The notes under the pieces are model-generated. The model made no database searches and was not told the DNA's origin. It saw nothing but the letters and a program-made list of their open reading frames with translations. 13,719 nt of DNA from contig CAZWDL010000157.1 of NCBI GenBank assembly GCA_964632995.1, forward strand, positions 1 to 13,719, given 5' to 3'. The position numbers and the translations under genes were made by a program. Below are positions 5,552 to 12,496 of the stretch, one piece after another. This stretch comes from CAZWDL01 sp964632995 (GTDB lineage: Bacteria > Bacteroidota > Bacteroidia > Chitinophagales > Saprospiraceae). The stretch's first letter is position 1. Every line of letters starts with the position of its first letter.

Positions 5552-7399
5552 TTAAAAATTAACGGTTACACTATCTGAACAGGTTGAAGTACCTGCTTCA
5601 CAAACAGAATACGTATAACTTCCACCACCTCTATTATTAGTACTGTCAGTATAAGCACCATCATTTGCAGTGGTAGCGATTAATACGCCGTCTCTGTATA
5701 TATCCACATTGGTTGAAGTTGCTCCGGACCATGATAGATCTATGTTATGACGGCCTTTGACCCTATAGCCGTTAGCACTTAAAGTGATACTTGAGCCGCC
5801 ACCATCATCTGCATCGGTTGTAGCAGAAGCCGGGTCTGACTGCGCGCCTTCGTTTCCGGCTGCATCTTCAGCGCTTACTTCGTAAGTGTAAGTAGTCCCT
5901 GAAGAAAGGCCGCTGTCACTGTAAGAAGTGGTAGTGCTGGTGGCCACCACGCTACCATCTCTATAGATATTGTATTGAGCAACGCCAACATCGTCAGAGG
6001 CGGCATCCCAGGTCAGATCGATTTGAGAAGTACCGGCAGCGGCAGCTGCTAATCCGGTAACTTGTGAGGGGGCGGTATTGTCTGTGGTTCCTCCATCACC
6101 TCCTCCATCACCTCCTCCATCACCTCCTCCATCACCCAGGGTGTAAAGCAGATGGTTATTGGTTGTACTTGAATTGGTGACGATATTTTTTGTACTGTTT
6201 GTCGTTAACCAGTTGTATACATCAGCAGAAGTAGCACTTGTATTATTCTGTAAGAACAATGCTGCCGCTCCGGCTACATGCGGCGAGGCCATACTTGTAC
6301 CACTGATGGTATTGATTGCTGTATCATCTGTATACCATGCTGAAGTAATAGAGAGGCCAGGAGCAAAAATATCTACACAATCACCGTAGTTAGACCACGA
6401 GGTTTTTGTATCCGTATCATCCGTAGCACCTACCGTATAGGCATTCGCTGCACCGGCAGGAGAATAATTACAGGCATCTTGCTGCCGACCCAAACGGTCA
6501 CCGTTTCCTGCAGCCACAACTACGGAAACATCTGCATTATACATACGGTCAACAGCGTCGTCGATTGATGTACTGGAACCGCCACCCAGCGACATGTTGG
6601 CCACAGCGGGACTTACAGCATTCGCGGTCACCCAGTCCATCCCTGCAACCACACCGCTCGTCGTTCCGGAGCCATTACAATCCAAGACTCTTACGGCAAC
6701 AAGGGTCACATTTTTGGCAATTCCATATTCGGCGCCGCCGACCGTACCGGCAACGTGGGTGCCGTGGCCGTTACAGTCCTCACTATCTCCACCAAAAGCA
6801 TCGTAACCTTGTTGTGCTCTGCCGCCAAAATCCTGATGCGTGGTTCGAATACCCGTATCGATGATGTAAGCGGTTACTCCAGTCCCAGAAGCTCCGTAGG
6901 AATAGTTCCCATCTAGAGGAAGGGCTGTTTGATCAGAACGATCGAGTCCCCAGGTAGCATTACCTTGAGTGGTATTAATTGCAGTCACTACAGCGTCCTG
7001 TTCCACGTAGGCGATATTCGGATCGTTTTCGAGTCTGCTCACCTCAGCCTCTGTCAGCTCAGCGGAAAAACCTTGAAATACGTGACTGTATACTCGTTCC
7101 AATTTTCCAACATTGATATTTTTTCCTTTAAGCATTTGTGAAGCGATACCTCGCATTCTGGTTTGCGCCTCATTATATCGCATGCCTGGAAAATCGACAC
7201 CTGCCTGAGCCCTACCCTCCCGGTACACTACGATATATCGATTGTCAATTAAGGAAGGTTCTGATAAATTGAGTTGACTTCCTTCTTCTACCAAAGGACT
7301 ACTTCGCAACTCTAGTTGTTCTTGCTCATAATATGAACAAGAGTTAACTGTAAACAAGAAGAGTATCAATACGATACCTGGCTTCATGATGCTTTTCAT
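5552..7399 (-). CDS. Secreted S8 serine protease (subtilase) lipoprotein with fibronectin type III domains
   Basis: Intact 615-residue exported subtilase. A lipoprotein-type signal (MKSIMKPGIVLILFLFTVNS-C) places the lipidated Cys at 21. An inhibitor I9 propeptide covers about 52-139 (YIVVYREGRA to NDPNIAYVEQDAVV). The S8 domain runs about 148-420 and has the triad Asp181 (AYIIDTGI), His212 (CNGHGTHVAGT) and Ser369 (SGTSMASPHVAG), with oxyanion Asn299 (VVVAAGNG). Cys209, 241, 310 and 341 suit proteinase K-type disulfides. A four-fold GDGG linker (422-436) leads to a fibronectin type III domain (444-528) and a second beta-sandwich (538-615) with Cys600 and Cys607. It should digest extracellular protein. 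No type IX secretion sorting domain is seen at the C-terminus. Transcription ends at the strong hairpin at 5476-5512; a foldback repeat lies 34 bp upstream of the start. Confidence 0.95.
   Translation of the reverse strand: MKSIMKPGIVLILFLFTVNSCSYYEQEQLELRSSPLVEEGSQLNLSEPSLIDNRYIVVYREGRAQAGVDFPGMRYNEAQTRMRGIASQMLKGKNINVGKLERVYSHVFQGFSAELTEAEVSRLENDPNIAYVEQDAVVTAINTTQGNATWGLDRSDQTALPLDGNYSYGASGTGVTAYIIDTGIRTTHQDFGGRAQQGYDAFGGDSEDCNGHGTHVAGTVGGAEYGIAKNVTLVAVRVLDCNGSGTTSGVVAGMDWVTANAVSPAVANMSLGGGSSTSIDDAVDRMYNADVSVVVAAGNGDRLGRQQDACNYSPAGAANAYTVGATDDTDTKTSWSNYGDCVDIFAPGLSITSAWYTDDTAINTISGTSMASPHVAGAAALFLQNNTSATSADVYNWLTTNSTKNIVTNSSTTNNHLLYTLGDGGGDGGGDGGGDGGTTDNTAPSQVTGLAAAAAGTSQIDLTWDAASDDVGVAQYNIYRDGSVVATSTTTSYSDSGLSSGTTYTYEVSAEDAAGNEGAQSDPASATTDADDGGGSSITLSANGYRVKGRHNIDLSWSGATSTNVDIYRDGVLIATTANDGAYTDSTNNRGGGSYTYSVCEAGTSTCSDSVTVNF
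6090..6137. repeat. 12-bp tandem repeat (four copies) encoding the Gly-Asp linker
   Basis: Four units of cctccatcacct, the last ending in c, at 6090-6101, 6102-6113, 6114-6125 and 6126-6137. On the minus strand each gives Gly-Asp-Gly-Gly. Because the unit is a multiple of three, copy-number change would alter linker length without breaking the frame. Confidence 0.9.
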
Positions 7400-7432
7400 G
7401 ATGAATAAGGTTGTAGTTAATGAATAAATGAT

Positions 7433-7634
7433 GGTCTTCCAAGTCAGGATTTGTGAAAATATGACACCGCTATTTCTTCAGCTCGCCAGGCGAAAAACGT
7501 AGGCATAACCGGAGTTACGGCGTCCCGCTCTTGAGCGGGATCAACGCGGCGAGGCGGAACTCCGAGGAGCGAAGCGACGATCAGCGAAGCTAAAAATACC
7601 ATGTCAGAATTCACAAATTCTGGCTTGATAGACT
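7433..7634. mobile_element. Foldback, MITE-like repeat of about 200 bp upstream of the protease
   Basis: The outer arms, 7433-7483 and 7588-7634, are imperfect reverse complements: about 20 of the outermost 27 positions pair, including the exact stretch atttgtgaa/ttcacaaat, then tgaca, tattt and agct blocks. The middle has a tight hairpin, tcccgctc-tt-gagcggga (7523-7540), almost exactly at the centre, and flanking cggagtt/aactccg blocks also pair. The whole could fold into one long hairpin. There is no open frame. The ends and target duplication are not clear. It lies where the protease promoter would be expected. Confidence 0.5.
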
Positions 7635-7902
7635 ATATGTCTTAAGCCGGGAGATCGTTAATTGGCAGAGTAATTAAACGGGAGCAGTGGAATAAGGAAA
7701 TTGAAAAATAAATGGCATATGAAAGCCACCGTCTTATAGGAGCTTATTCCCAATTCCCCCTTCTCCGATAAAAGTAGGGCTAAAACCTGGTCAAACAAAA
7801 TAAAAATGCAACTTTTTCTCATATCGCCGTTCACATGGGAACTTTTGGTAAAAATCCCAGTGAGACTCGTAAAGCTTCGAATGGCAATCCCTTGGCAGTT
7901 TA
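7635..7902. other. Gene-free stretch before the receptor remnant
   Basis: No gene supported. AT-rich at the left (runs such as ggaaattgaaaaataaatgg), then a section from about 7830 that joins the receptor remnant. Stops occur in all plus-strand frames. No terminator or tRNA-like fold was recognised. Confidence 0.45.
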
Positions 7903-7963
7903 TTTGAAGAGGAGATCAATACGGCCAGTACGATCTATTCCATCAATGCCAACACGACCTTTA

Positions 7964-8127
7964 GCGACGCGCGATTAATAAGTGTCGGGTTTAATAGGTT
8001 AGCGATTTTGGTTTTAACCAAGGCGAAGGTTCCCGACCTTAGCCATAGCTAAGGGAGGCGGTTCTTCAACGCAGGGTAAAGCCAAAAGCACTCCTAGGAA
8101 ATCTGACAGTTATTTATCGCGCGTCGC
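7964..8127. mobile_element. 164-bp foldback MITE-like element with TTA target duplication
   Basis: The terminal arms begin gcgacgcgcgat and match as reverse complements at 21 of the outer 23 positions (7964-7986 against 8105-8127). Weaker pairing continues (ttttggttttaa with its partner) to a central hairpin, ccttagc-cata-gctaagg (8037-8054), so nearly the full length is one imperfect palindrome. TTA flanks both sides (7961-7963 and 8128-8130). Excision leaving one TTA rebuilds the host gene frame. It has no coding capacity, so movement would need a transposase from elsewhere. Confidence 0.8.
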
Positions 8128-8300
8128 TTAACCTGCTGCCCACCATGACGGCGCAGCTGGCGCTCAACTATTTGTCAGAAAGAATTACGGCCCAGGGCAG
8201 GGACTCCCGCTTTTACAACCCTTGCCTGAGTTTGCGAAAAACTTTTCCGGATAAAAAACTGGCCCTCACTTTTCAGTGGCTGAATATAGATATGGGAATG

Positions 8301-8317
8301 CTAGTGCTTTGTACTAG
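8301..8317. repeat. Short palindrome disrupting the receptor remnant
   Basis: ctagt-gctttgt-actag, a 5-bp perfect stem that extends by a G-U and a C-G pair. It sits exactly where the receptor reading frame shifts (between 8300 and 8326), so it probably marks a small insertion. Confidence 0.4.
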
Positions 8318-8481
8318 AATCCAATGAACAGCGTATTACCACAGTACGCAACAACTTTTTCACCACCACCAACTACATCTACGAAGTGGATATCCTGATG
8401 CTGGGGGCCAGCTATCAATTGAACCAACCCTCGAAGAAGATGAAGTTGTTGAAGAGCGAGTTTGGGGATAAGGAGTTTTAG

Positions 8482-8850
8482 GGCTCTGATCCATGTTTTG
8501 AAGCAGCCTGTAAGCAAATGGATCAGCCGGCTGTATTTGTTTTTTGCGCCTGCAACAGAGCCGCCGGCAATCGCCTCTCCCTTTATCAGCGGGAAAAGGC
8601 TGCCCGGCCACATGCCGATGTCAGTACACATTGCATGGGCTATGCTCCAAACCCTGTTCTCCGGGGCTATCCTTCGGTCCAATCGCCCCAAGCTGTCCGC
8701 TCTGCTTCATTGCAGGCAAAACAAGTGCTTGTTATCATAAGGATTATTACCACCGGAATGCTTTCAGTCTGCATCGCAACACATAGCGCAAGAAAAAATC
8801 TTCAACCAATTTAAGATCCGCACAACAATTTCCCATCACACACGTTTTAG
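8482..8850. other. Gene-free stretch between the receptor remnant and the efflux operon
   Basis: No gene supported. Several overlapping open frames exist on both strands, but they are rich in Cys, Arg and Pro, share no known motif and mirror one another. The last hundred bases become AT-rich toward the operon promoter. Confidence 0.5.
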
Positions 8851-8867
8851 GTTAGTGAATACTCACA
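8851..8867. promoter_or_regulatory. Probable TetR operator 1, upstream of the efflux operon
   Basis: gttagtgaatactcaca, with a near-palindromic core gtgaatactcac (8855-8866), lies 17 bases before the first gene of the operon, in an AT-rich promoter-like region. It matches the site at 10320-10336 in 16 of 17 positions. The operon encodes a TetR-family repressor, whose usual targets are short palindromes in its own promoter. Confidence 0.7.
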
Positions 8868-8883
8868 AACTAAAATTTTAATA

Positions 8884-9294
8884 ATGACCGGTAAAAACAA
8901 CATCGCCATCGGTTTCCTCACCATGGGTTTGTTCATGGCCTACGGCTTCCTGCTGATCTACCTGCGGGATTTCGCCCCCGGTAAAGAGGCTTGGGTAGAT
9001 AGCTATTCCTTCGGCAAGCACTTCGAGGCCCGCCTGGCGCACGTCCACGGCAACCTGTTCGCCTTCCTGAACATCCTGATCGGGTATCTGCTGCTTCGTT
9101 TCCGGGCGGAGCTTTCCCGTCTCAAGACCATTTCCGTTTTGGCGCTGGCGGGACTTTTGATGCCCCTCGGGATCTTAGCTGAGGTTTATCTGGGCCTGCC
9201 GCCCATATTCGTACTTATTGGGGCGATCGCCATGACGGCTTCCGTGATCTGGTTGGGTGTTTCTTTCTTACAAATAAAAGTCCAAAACCTGTAA
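8884..9294 (+). CDS. Four-helix integral membrane protein of unknown function
   Basis: 136-residue inner-membrane protein. Predicted helices lie at about 7-27 (IAIGFLTMGLFMAYGFLLIY), 57-73, 83-103 and 107-130. The loop before helix 2 has paired histidines in RLAHVHGNLFAFLN (His53, His55) at the membrane edge, and an arginine-rich turn (RFRAELSRLK) follows helix 2. The His pair could bind a metal or haem, but nothing else in the sequence supports that. It is the first gene of the TetR-controlled operon, 13 bp before the regulator. No family name can be given. Its position suggests a role linked to envelope stress or the exported compound. The start at 8884 gives the full first helix. Confidence 0.8.
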   Translation: MTGKNNIAIGFLTMGLFMAYGFLLIYLRDFAPGKEAWVDSYSFGKHFEARLAHVHGNLFAFLNILIGYLLLRFRAELSRLKTISVLALAGLLMPLGILAEVYLGLPPIFVLIGAIAMTASVIWLGVSFLQIKVQNL

Positions 9295-9307
9295 AGCATT
9301 ATAGAAT

Positions 9308-9910
9308 ATGACAACAACGGCCATCTCTGACCGGCAGTTCGAAATCATCGAAGCGGCGGGCCGGATTCTATCCGCCTCGGGCGTGAGCGGACTGACCATA
9401 AAAAACCTGGCGCGGGAAATGAAGTTTTCCGAAAGCGCCGTTTACCGGCATTTCAGCAGCAAGGAGGATATCATCGTCGCGATGTTGGCCTATCTGGCCG
9501 GAAACATGGACGAAAGATTACGACAGGTAGCCGCCGGCAATAAAAACCCTTTGGCAACGCTGGAGGCCATATTCGTTAACCAGTTCCGCTTTTTTGCGAA
9601 AAACCCGCATTTCGTGGTCGCTGTTTTTTCGGACGGGCTGATGGAGGAGAGCCCGAAGATCAATGCCGCTATCCTCAAGATCATGGAGGTGAAAATGAAA
9701 CACCTCCGGCCCGTGATCACGCAAGGGCAACAGCAAGGCCTGTTCACCAACGCCGTTACCGCCGAAGAGCTCATCCACATCATCATGGGGTCTTTCCGGC
9801 TGCAAATGTTCAAATGGCGTATCGCCGATTTTCAATTCGACATCGAAAGGCTGGGGCGGAATATGCTGCTGGCCGTCATTACTTTAATTAAAAATAAATC
9901 CGGCCTATGA
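9308..9910 (+). CDS. TetR/AcrR-family transcriptional repressor
   Basis: 200-residue one-component regulator. The N-terminal DNA-binding domain is clear: FEIIEAAGRILSASGVSGLT (11-30), then the helix-turn-helix IKNLAREMKFSESAVYRHFS (31-50) and SKEDIIVAML. The remaining helices form the ligand-binding and dimer domain. Proteins of this family sit on a palindrome in the promoter and let go when a small molecule, often a pump substrate, binds. Two palindromes of fitting size, at 8851 and 10320, are the likely sites. The next gene overlaps its stop by 4 bp (ATGA), so it is translated with the rest of the operon. The inducer cannot be predicted. Confidence 0.95.
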   Translation: MTTTAISDRQFEIIEAAGRILSASGVSGLTIKNLAREMKFSESAVYRHFSSKEDIIVAMLAYLAGNMDERLRQVAAGNKNPLATLEAIFVNQFRFFAKNPHFVVAVFSDGLMEESPKINAAILKIMEVKMKHLRPVITQGQQQGLFTNAVTAEELIHIIMGSFRLQMFKWRIADFQFDIERLGRNMLLAVITLIKNKSGL

Positions 9911-10302
9911 AAAAGATGCTCCTTTTCGCTATTCTCCCGTTCTTCCTGGCAAGCTGTGCTACGCACAAAAAACCTGCAAACGGTAATCTTGACCATTTAA
10001 ACAACAGAGCCGCTAACAACATCAGCGCCTTACATGACGCCGCACAGTCGGTTTCACCAAAGCCGCTCTTCAAAAGCACGGAAAATACGGTAGCCGCCTT
10101 GCAAATCAACAAGGACGGGCTGCTCGAAGAACATGTCACTAAAGTAGAGGCGCTGCTGGTGTGTGTAGCGGGTGAAGTGGTCTACGAGGATGAAAACGGC
10201 CTCAGACAAACCCTTCTCAACGGCGACTACCTTCGGATACCTCCCATGGTTAAACACTGGGTCAGGGGCGTGCAGGACAGCCAGCTATTGCTCATCAAGT
10301 AA
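9907..10302 (+). CDS. Cupin-domain lipoprotein
   Basis: 131-residue exported protein. The signal MKKMLLFAILPFFLASC has a good lipobox (L-A-S-C) with lipid at Cys17. After a linker of about 40 residues, a small beta-barrel cupin fold covers roughly 60-131: ALQINKDGLLEEHVTKVEAL, LVCVAGEVVYEDENG, then NGDYLRIPPMVKHWVRGVQD. His115 in VKHW and His76 in EEHVTK are candidate metal ligands, but the classic motif is only partly present. The role is unknown; it may bind or sense a ligand in the periplasm. It overlaps the TetR gene by 4 bp and is followed after 12 bp by the TolC gene, so it is co-transcribed. Confidence 0.82.
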   Translation: MKKMLLFAILPFFLASCATHKKPANGNLDHLNNRAANNISALHDAAQSVSPKPLFKSTENTVAALQINKDGLLEEHVTKVEALLVCVAGEVVYEDENGLRQTLLNGDYLRIPPMVKHWVRGVQDSQLLLIK

Positions 10303-10314
10303 ATTTTTTGAATA

Positions 10315-11637
10315 ATGAAGTTAGTGAATATTCACATACAAATTGTCCTGATCGTACTTTTGCTCGCTTTTTACCCGCATAGCCATGGCCGCGCGCAAAC
10401 GCTGACGCTGGAACAATGCGTGGATACAGCGCTCGTTTTCAACCGGACCCTGCAGGCCGGGCGGAACGACCAGGCGCTCAGCAGGTTGAAACACCGGGAG
10501 GCCAGGGCCAATCTTTTGCCCAGGGTGACGGCGGACGCCGACTACCGGTATTTCACCCATTTGCCCACCCAACTGCTGCCCCTGGAGGTCTTCAACGGTC
10601 CGGAGGGCAGGTACAAGGACGCTCAATTCGGCGTGCCTCACAATATCGGGGTGAACGTTCAGTTGGCCATGCCCCTGTATCATCCTCAAATCAAAGGAGG
10701 CATACAGGCCGCCGAAATAGCCGGCGAACTGAGCGATCTGCAGTACCGGAAAAGCGAGGAGCAGGTCATTTTCGAGGTGACGAACCTGTACTACAACGCC
10801 CAGATCCTGCACCGCCAATTGGCCTTCATTGACAGTAATCAGGCCAATGTGAACAGGTTGCTCGTCAATATGGAATTGCTGAAGGAACAGGGGCTTGCCA
10901 AAGGAACCGACGTAGGCAAAATACAGTTGCAGGGCGAACAGCTTTCCGCTCAAAAAGAACAGGCGGAGAGCAAATTGGAACAAGTGTTGAACAGCTTAAA
11001 GTTTTTGATGGGCCTGTCTTTGGATAGGGCGCTGAGCGTTCAAACCGAAATAGCGCGGCGGGAGGCGGTAAAGTATCCAGCCTTTCCGTCATTGGATTTG
11101 CGTATTGCACAAACCAGGAACCGTCTGCTGACCAATGAACTGAACACCTTGGAAAAATCCAGACTGCCTTCGGTTTCCCTGCTGGCCAATTACGGATTGA
11201 CCGGTTTCGGCTATGGTCAACAACCCGAACCTTTTCTCAAATTTTTTCCGGTGGGGTTCATTGGCGTCCGGGCCGCCTTTACGGTTTGGGACGGAACGAC
11301 CCGTCTGCAAATCGAACAAAAAAGAATGGAATTGCGCAATAATGTGATCCAGTCCGATCAAATACAGGCGCAAAACGACCTGCTGATCGCCAACGCCGTT
11401 CTGAAACGGAGTACGGCTGAACGCGCCATTCAAACCTCATCGCAACAAATTGAACTCGCCGAAACGGTTTACCGCCAAACCGTTCTTCAACAAGAACAGG
11501 GTACGGCCACTCTAGCGGATGTCCTCCTGGCCGATAACGACTTGCGGCAAGCACAGCAACAGTATCTGAACGCTATTATAGAATACCTCAAAGCCGATCT
11601 GGAACTCAAAAAAGCCTCCGGCTCAATCAAGCAATAA
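10315..11637 (+). CDS. TolC-family outer membrane efflux channel
   Basis: Intact 440-residue outer-membrane factor. A signal peptide (IVLIVLLLAFYPHSHGRAQ, cleaved at about 27-29) is followed by the family opening LTLEQCVDTALVFNRTLQAG (30-49). The protein then shows the long heptad helices of the periplasmic barrel, with two similar halves (ALVFNRTLQAGRNDQALSRL at 39-58; a TRNRLLTNELNTLEKSRLPS section near 267-286). The C-terminal helix ends with ADLELKKASGSIK. Trimers form the duct through the outer membrane and receive substrate from the HlyD-type adaptor and RND pump encoded downstream. The intergenic gap to the adaptor is 3 bp. The TetR-type palindrome over its first codons is unusual. Confidence 0.95.
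   Translation: MKLVNIHIQIVLIVLLLAFYPHSHGRAQTLTLEQCVDTALVFNRTLQAGRNDQALSRLKHREARANLLPRVTADADYRYFTHLPTQLLPLEVFNGPEGRYKDAQFGVPHNIGVNVQLAMPLYHPQIKGGIQAAEIAGELSDLQYRKSEEQVIFEVTNLYYNAQILHRQLAFIDSNQANVNRLLVNMELLKEQGLAKGTDVGKIQLQGEQLSAQKEQAESKLEQVLNSLKFLMGLSLDRALSVQTEIARREAVKYPAFPSLDLRIAQTRNRLLTNELNTLEKSRLPSVSLLANYGLTGFGYGQQPEPFLKFFPVGFIGVRAAFTVWDGTTRLQIEQKRMELRNNVIQSDQIQAQNDLLIANAVLKRSTAERAIQTSSQQIELAETVYRQTVLQQEQGTATLADVLLADNDLRQAQQQYLNAIIEYLKADLELKKASGSIKQ
10320..10336. promoter_or_regulatory. Probable TetR operator 2, inside the start of the TolC gene
   Basis: gttagtgaatattcaca with a perfect 12-bp palindromic core gtgaatattcac (10324-10335). It differs at one base from the site at 8851-8867 and overlaps codons 2-8 of the outer-membrane channel gene. 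It could control an internal promoter, allow looping with the first site, or block elongation. Confidence 0.68.
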
Positions 11638-11640
11638 ATT

Positions 11641-12492
11641 ATGAAACGAATACTCTCCTATCTTATCCCGGCCCTTTTTTTAATTGCAGTCTTCGCGGGA
11701 ATGGCCCTCAAGCTAAAAACCAACAAGCAAATTGCGGAAGAAAGGGTTTATCATTATAATCCGTCGGAGGCCGTTTTTTCCGAAAGTGACTCCATCGCGG
11801 ATCAGTTGCCTGAAAATGGGCCCGGCGAGCTGACATTCACGGGCGCCTTCGAACCGAACCGGGAAACCCGGATCAGCGCCGAAGTACAAGGAAAGATCAA
11901 CCGCGTCTGGGTAGATGCCGGCAGCATCGTGTCGAAAGGGCAAGTTTTGGTACAGCTGGACGACGCTTTGCTGCAGCTGCAATTGCAGTCGGCGGACGTC
12001 CAGGTCGAAGGCCTGGAGGCGGATGTAAACCGCTATTCCGTTTTGGCGAAAGCCGACGCGGTGCAGGGCGTGCAATTGGAAAAAGCCGAACTGGGCCTGA
12101 GATCCGCCCGGGTTCAACGGGCGACAGTCCAGGAGCAAATTAATAAGACGGCCGTCACGGCCCCGTTCGGTGGAGTGATCGTCGCGAAACTGAACGATGA
12201 AGGCGGTTTTGCCGCGCCGGGCGTCCCGCTGCTGCACCTCATGGATATTGCCCACTTGAAATTCACCATTCACGTATCCGAAAGCGATCTGAAACACTTC
12301 CAGCCCGACCGGAATTATACCGTTATTGCCGACGCCTTCCCCGGCCGTCCGCTGCCGGGCAAAGTCTCGATGATCGGCAGCAAGGCCGATCCCGGTAATA
12401 ATTTTCCCGTACAATTCACGGTTCGGAATTTCCAGAACTACGCCCTAAAGGCCGGTATGTTTGGAAAGGTAACCGTTACCGCCCAAAACTAA
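11641..12492 (+). CDS. RND efflux periplasmic adaptor (HlyD/AcrA-type)
   Basis: 283-residue membrane fusion protein linking pump and outer-membrane channel. The N-terminal anchor is at about 4-22 (ILSYLIPALFLIAVFAGM). The first half-lipoyl strand set, FEPNRETRISAEVQGKINRV then WVDAGSIVSKGQVLVQLDD (70-108), is followed by a short helical hairpin (109-167). The second lipoyl half and beta-barrel (TAVTAPFGGVIVAKLNDEGG, 170-189; LLHLMDIAHLKFTIHVSESD) come next, ending with GMFGKVTV. At 283 residues it is shorter than AcrA (about 390) because the hairpin and C-terminal part are compact, as in many Bacteroidota adaptors. It sits between the channel and the pump genes. Confidence 0.93.
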   Translation: MKRILSYLIPALFLIAVFAGMALKLKTNKQIAEERVYHYNPSEAVFSESDSIADQLPENGPGELTFTGAFEPNRETRISAEVQGKINRVWVDAGSIVSKGQVLVQLDDALLQLQLQSADVQVEGLEADVNRYSVLAKADAVQGVQLEKAELGLRSARVQRATVQEQINKTAVTAPFGGVIVAKLNDEGGFAAPGVPLLHLMDIAHLKFTIHVSESDLKHFQPDRNYTVIADAFPGRPLPGKVSMIGSKADPGNNFPVQFTVRNFQNYALKAGMFGKVTVTAQN

Positions 12493-12496
12493 GAAC

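Larger units (their letters stand above)
7903..8481 (+). pseudogene. C-terminal tail of an outer membrane beta-barrel (TonB-dependent receptor-type) protein, interrupted twice
   Basis: Three pieces of one gene. Piece 1 (7903-7960): FEEEINTASTIYSINANTT. Piece 2 (8131-8300): NLLPTMTAQLALNYLSERIT, AQGRDSRFYNPCLSLRKTF, PDKKLALTFQWLNIDMGM. Piece 3 (8326-8481), in a shifted frame: EQRITTVRNNFFTTTNYIYE, VDILMLGASYQLNQPSKKMK, LLKSEFGDKEF and a TAG. Alternating hydrophobic strands with NYLSERITAQGR and LGASYQLNQPSKK match the last strands of outer-membrane barrel proteins of the SusC/TonB receptor type in Bacteroidota. Removing the 164-bp element at 7964-8127 with one TTA copy restores NTTF-NLLP in frame. 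A short palindromic insertion near 8301-8317 accounts for the second frame change. The 5' part of the gene is gone. Confidence 0.75.

Noticed and set aside
8314..8691. Minus-strand frame of 125 codons and overlapping plus-strand frames near 8462-8814
   Set aside because: Partly antisense to the receptor remnant, rich in Cys, Arg and Trp without pattern; several equally open frames overlap, so none stands out.
10321..10983. Long minus-strand open frame of 220 codons opposite the TolC gene
   Set aside because: It is the complement of a strongly coding GC-rich gene; its translation has no domain pattern, while the plus strand has a signal peptide and family motifs.
11713..12414. Minus-strand open frame of 233 codons opposite the adaptor gene
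   Set aside because: Same cause: codon structure of the adaptor leaves the opposite frame open. No recognisable start context or motif.
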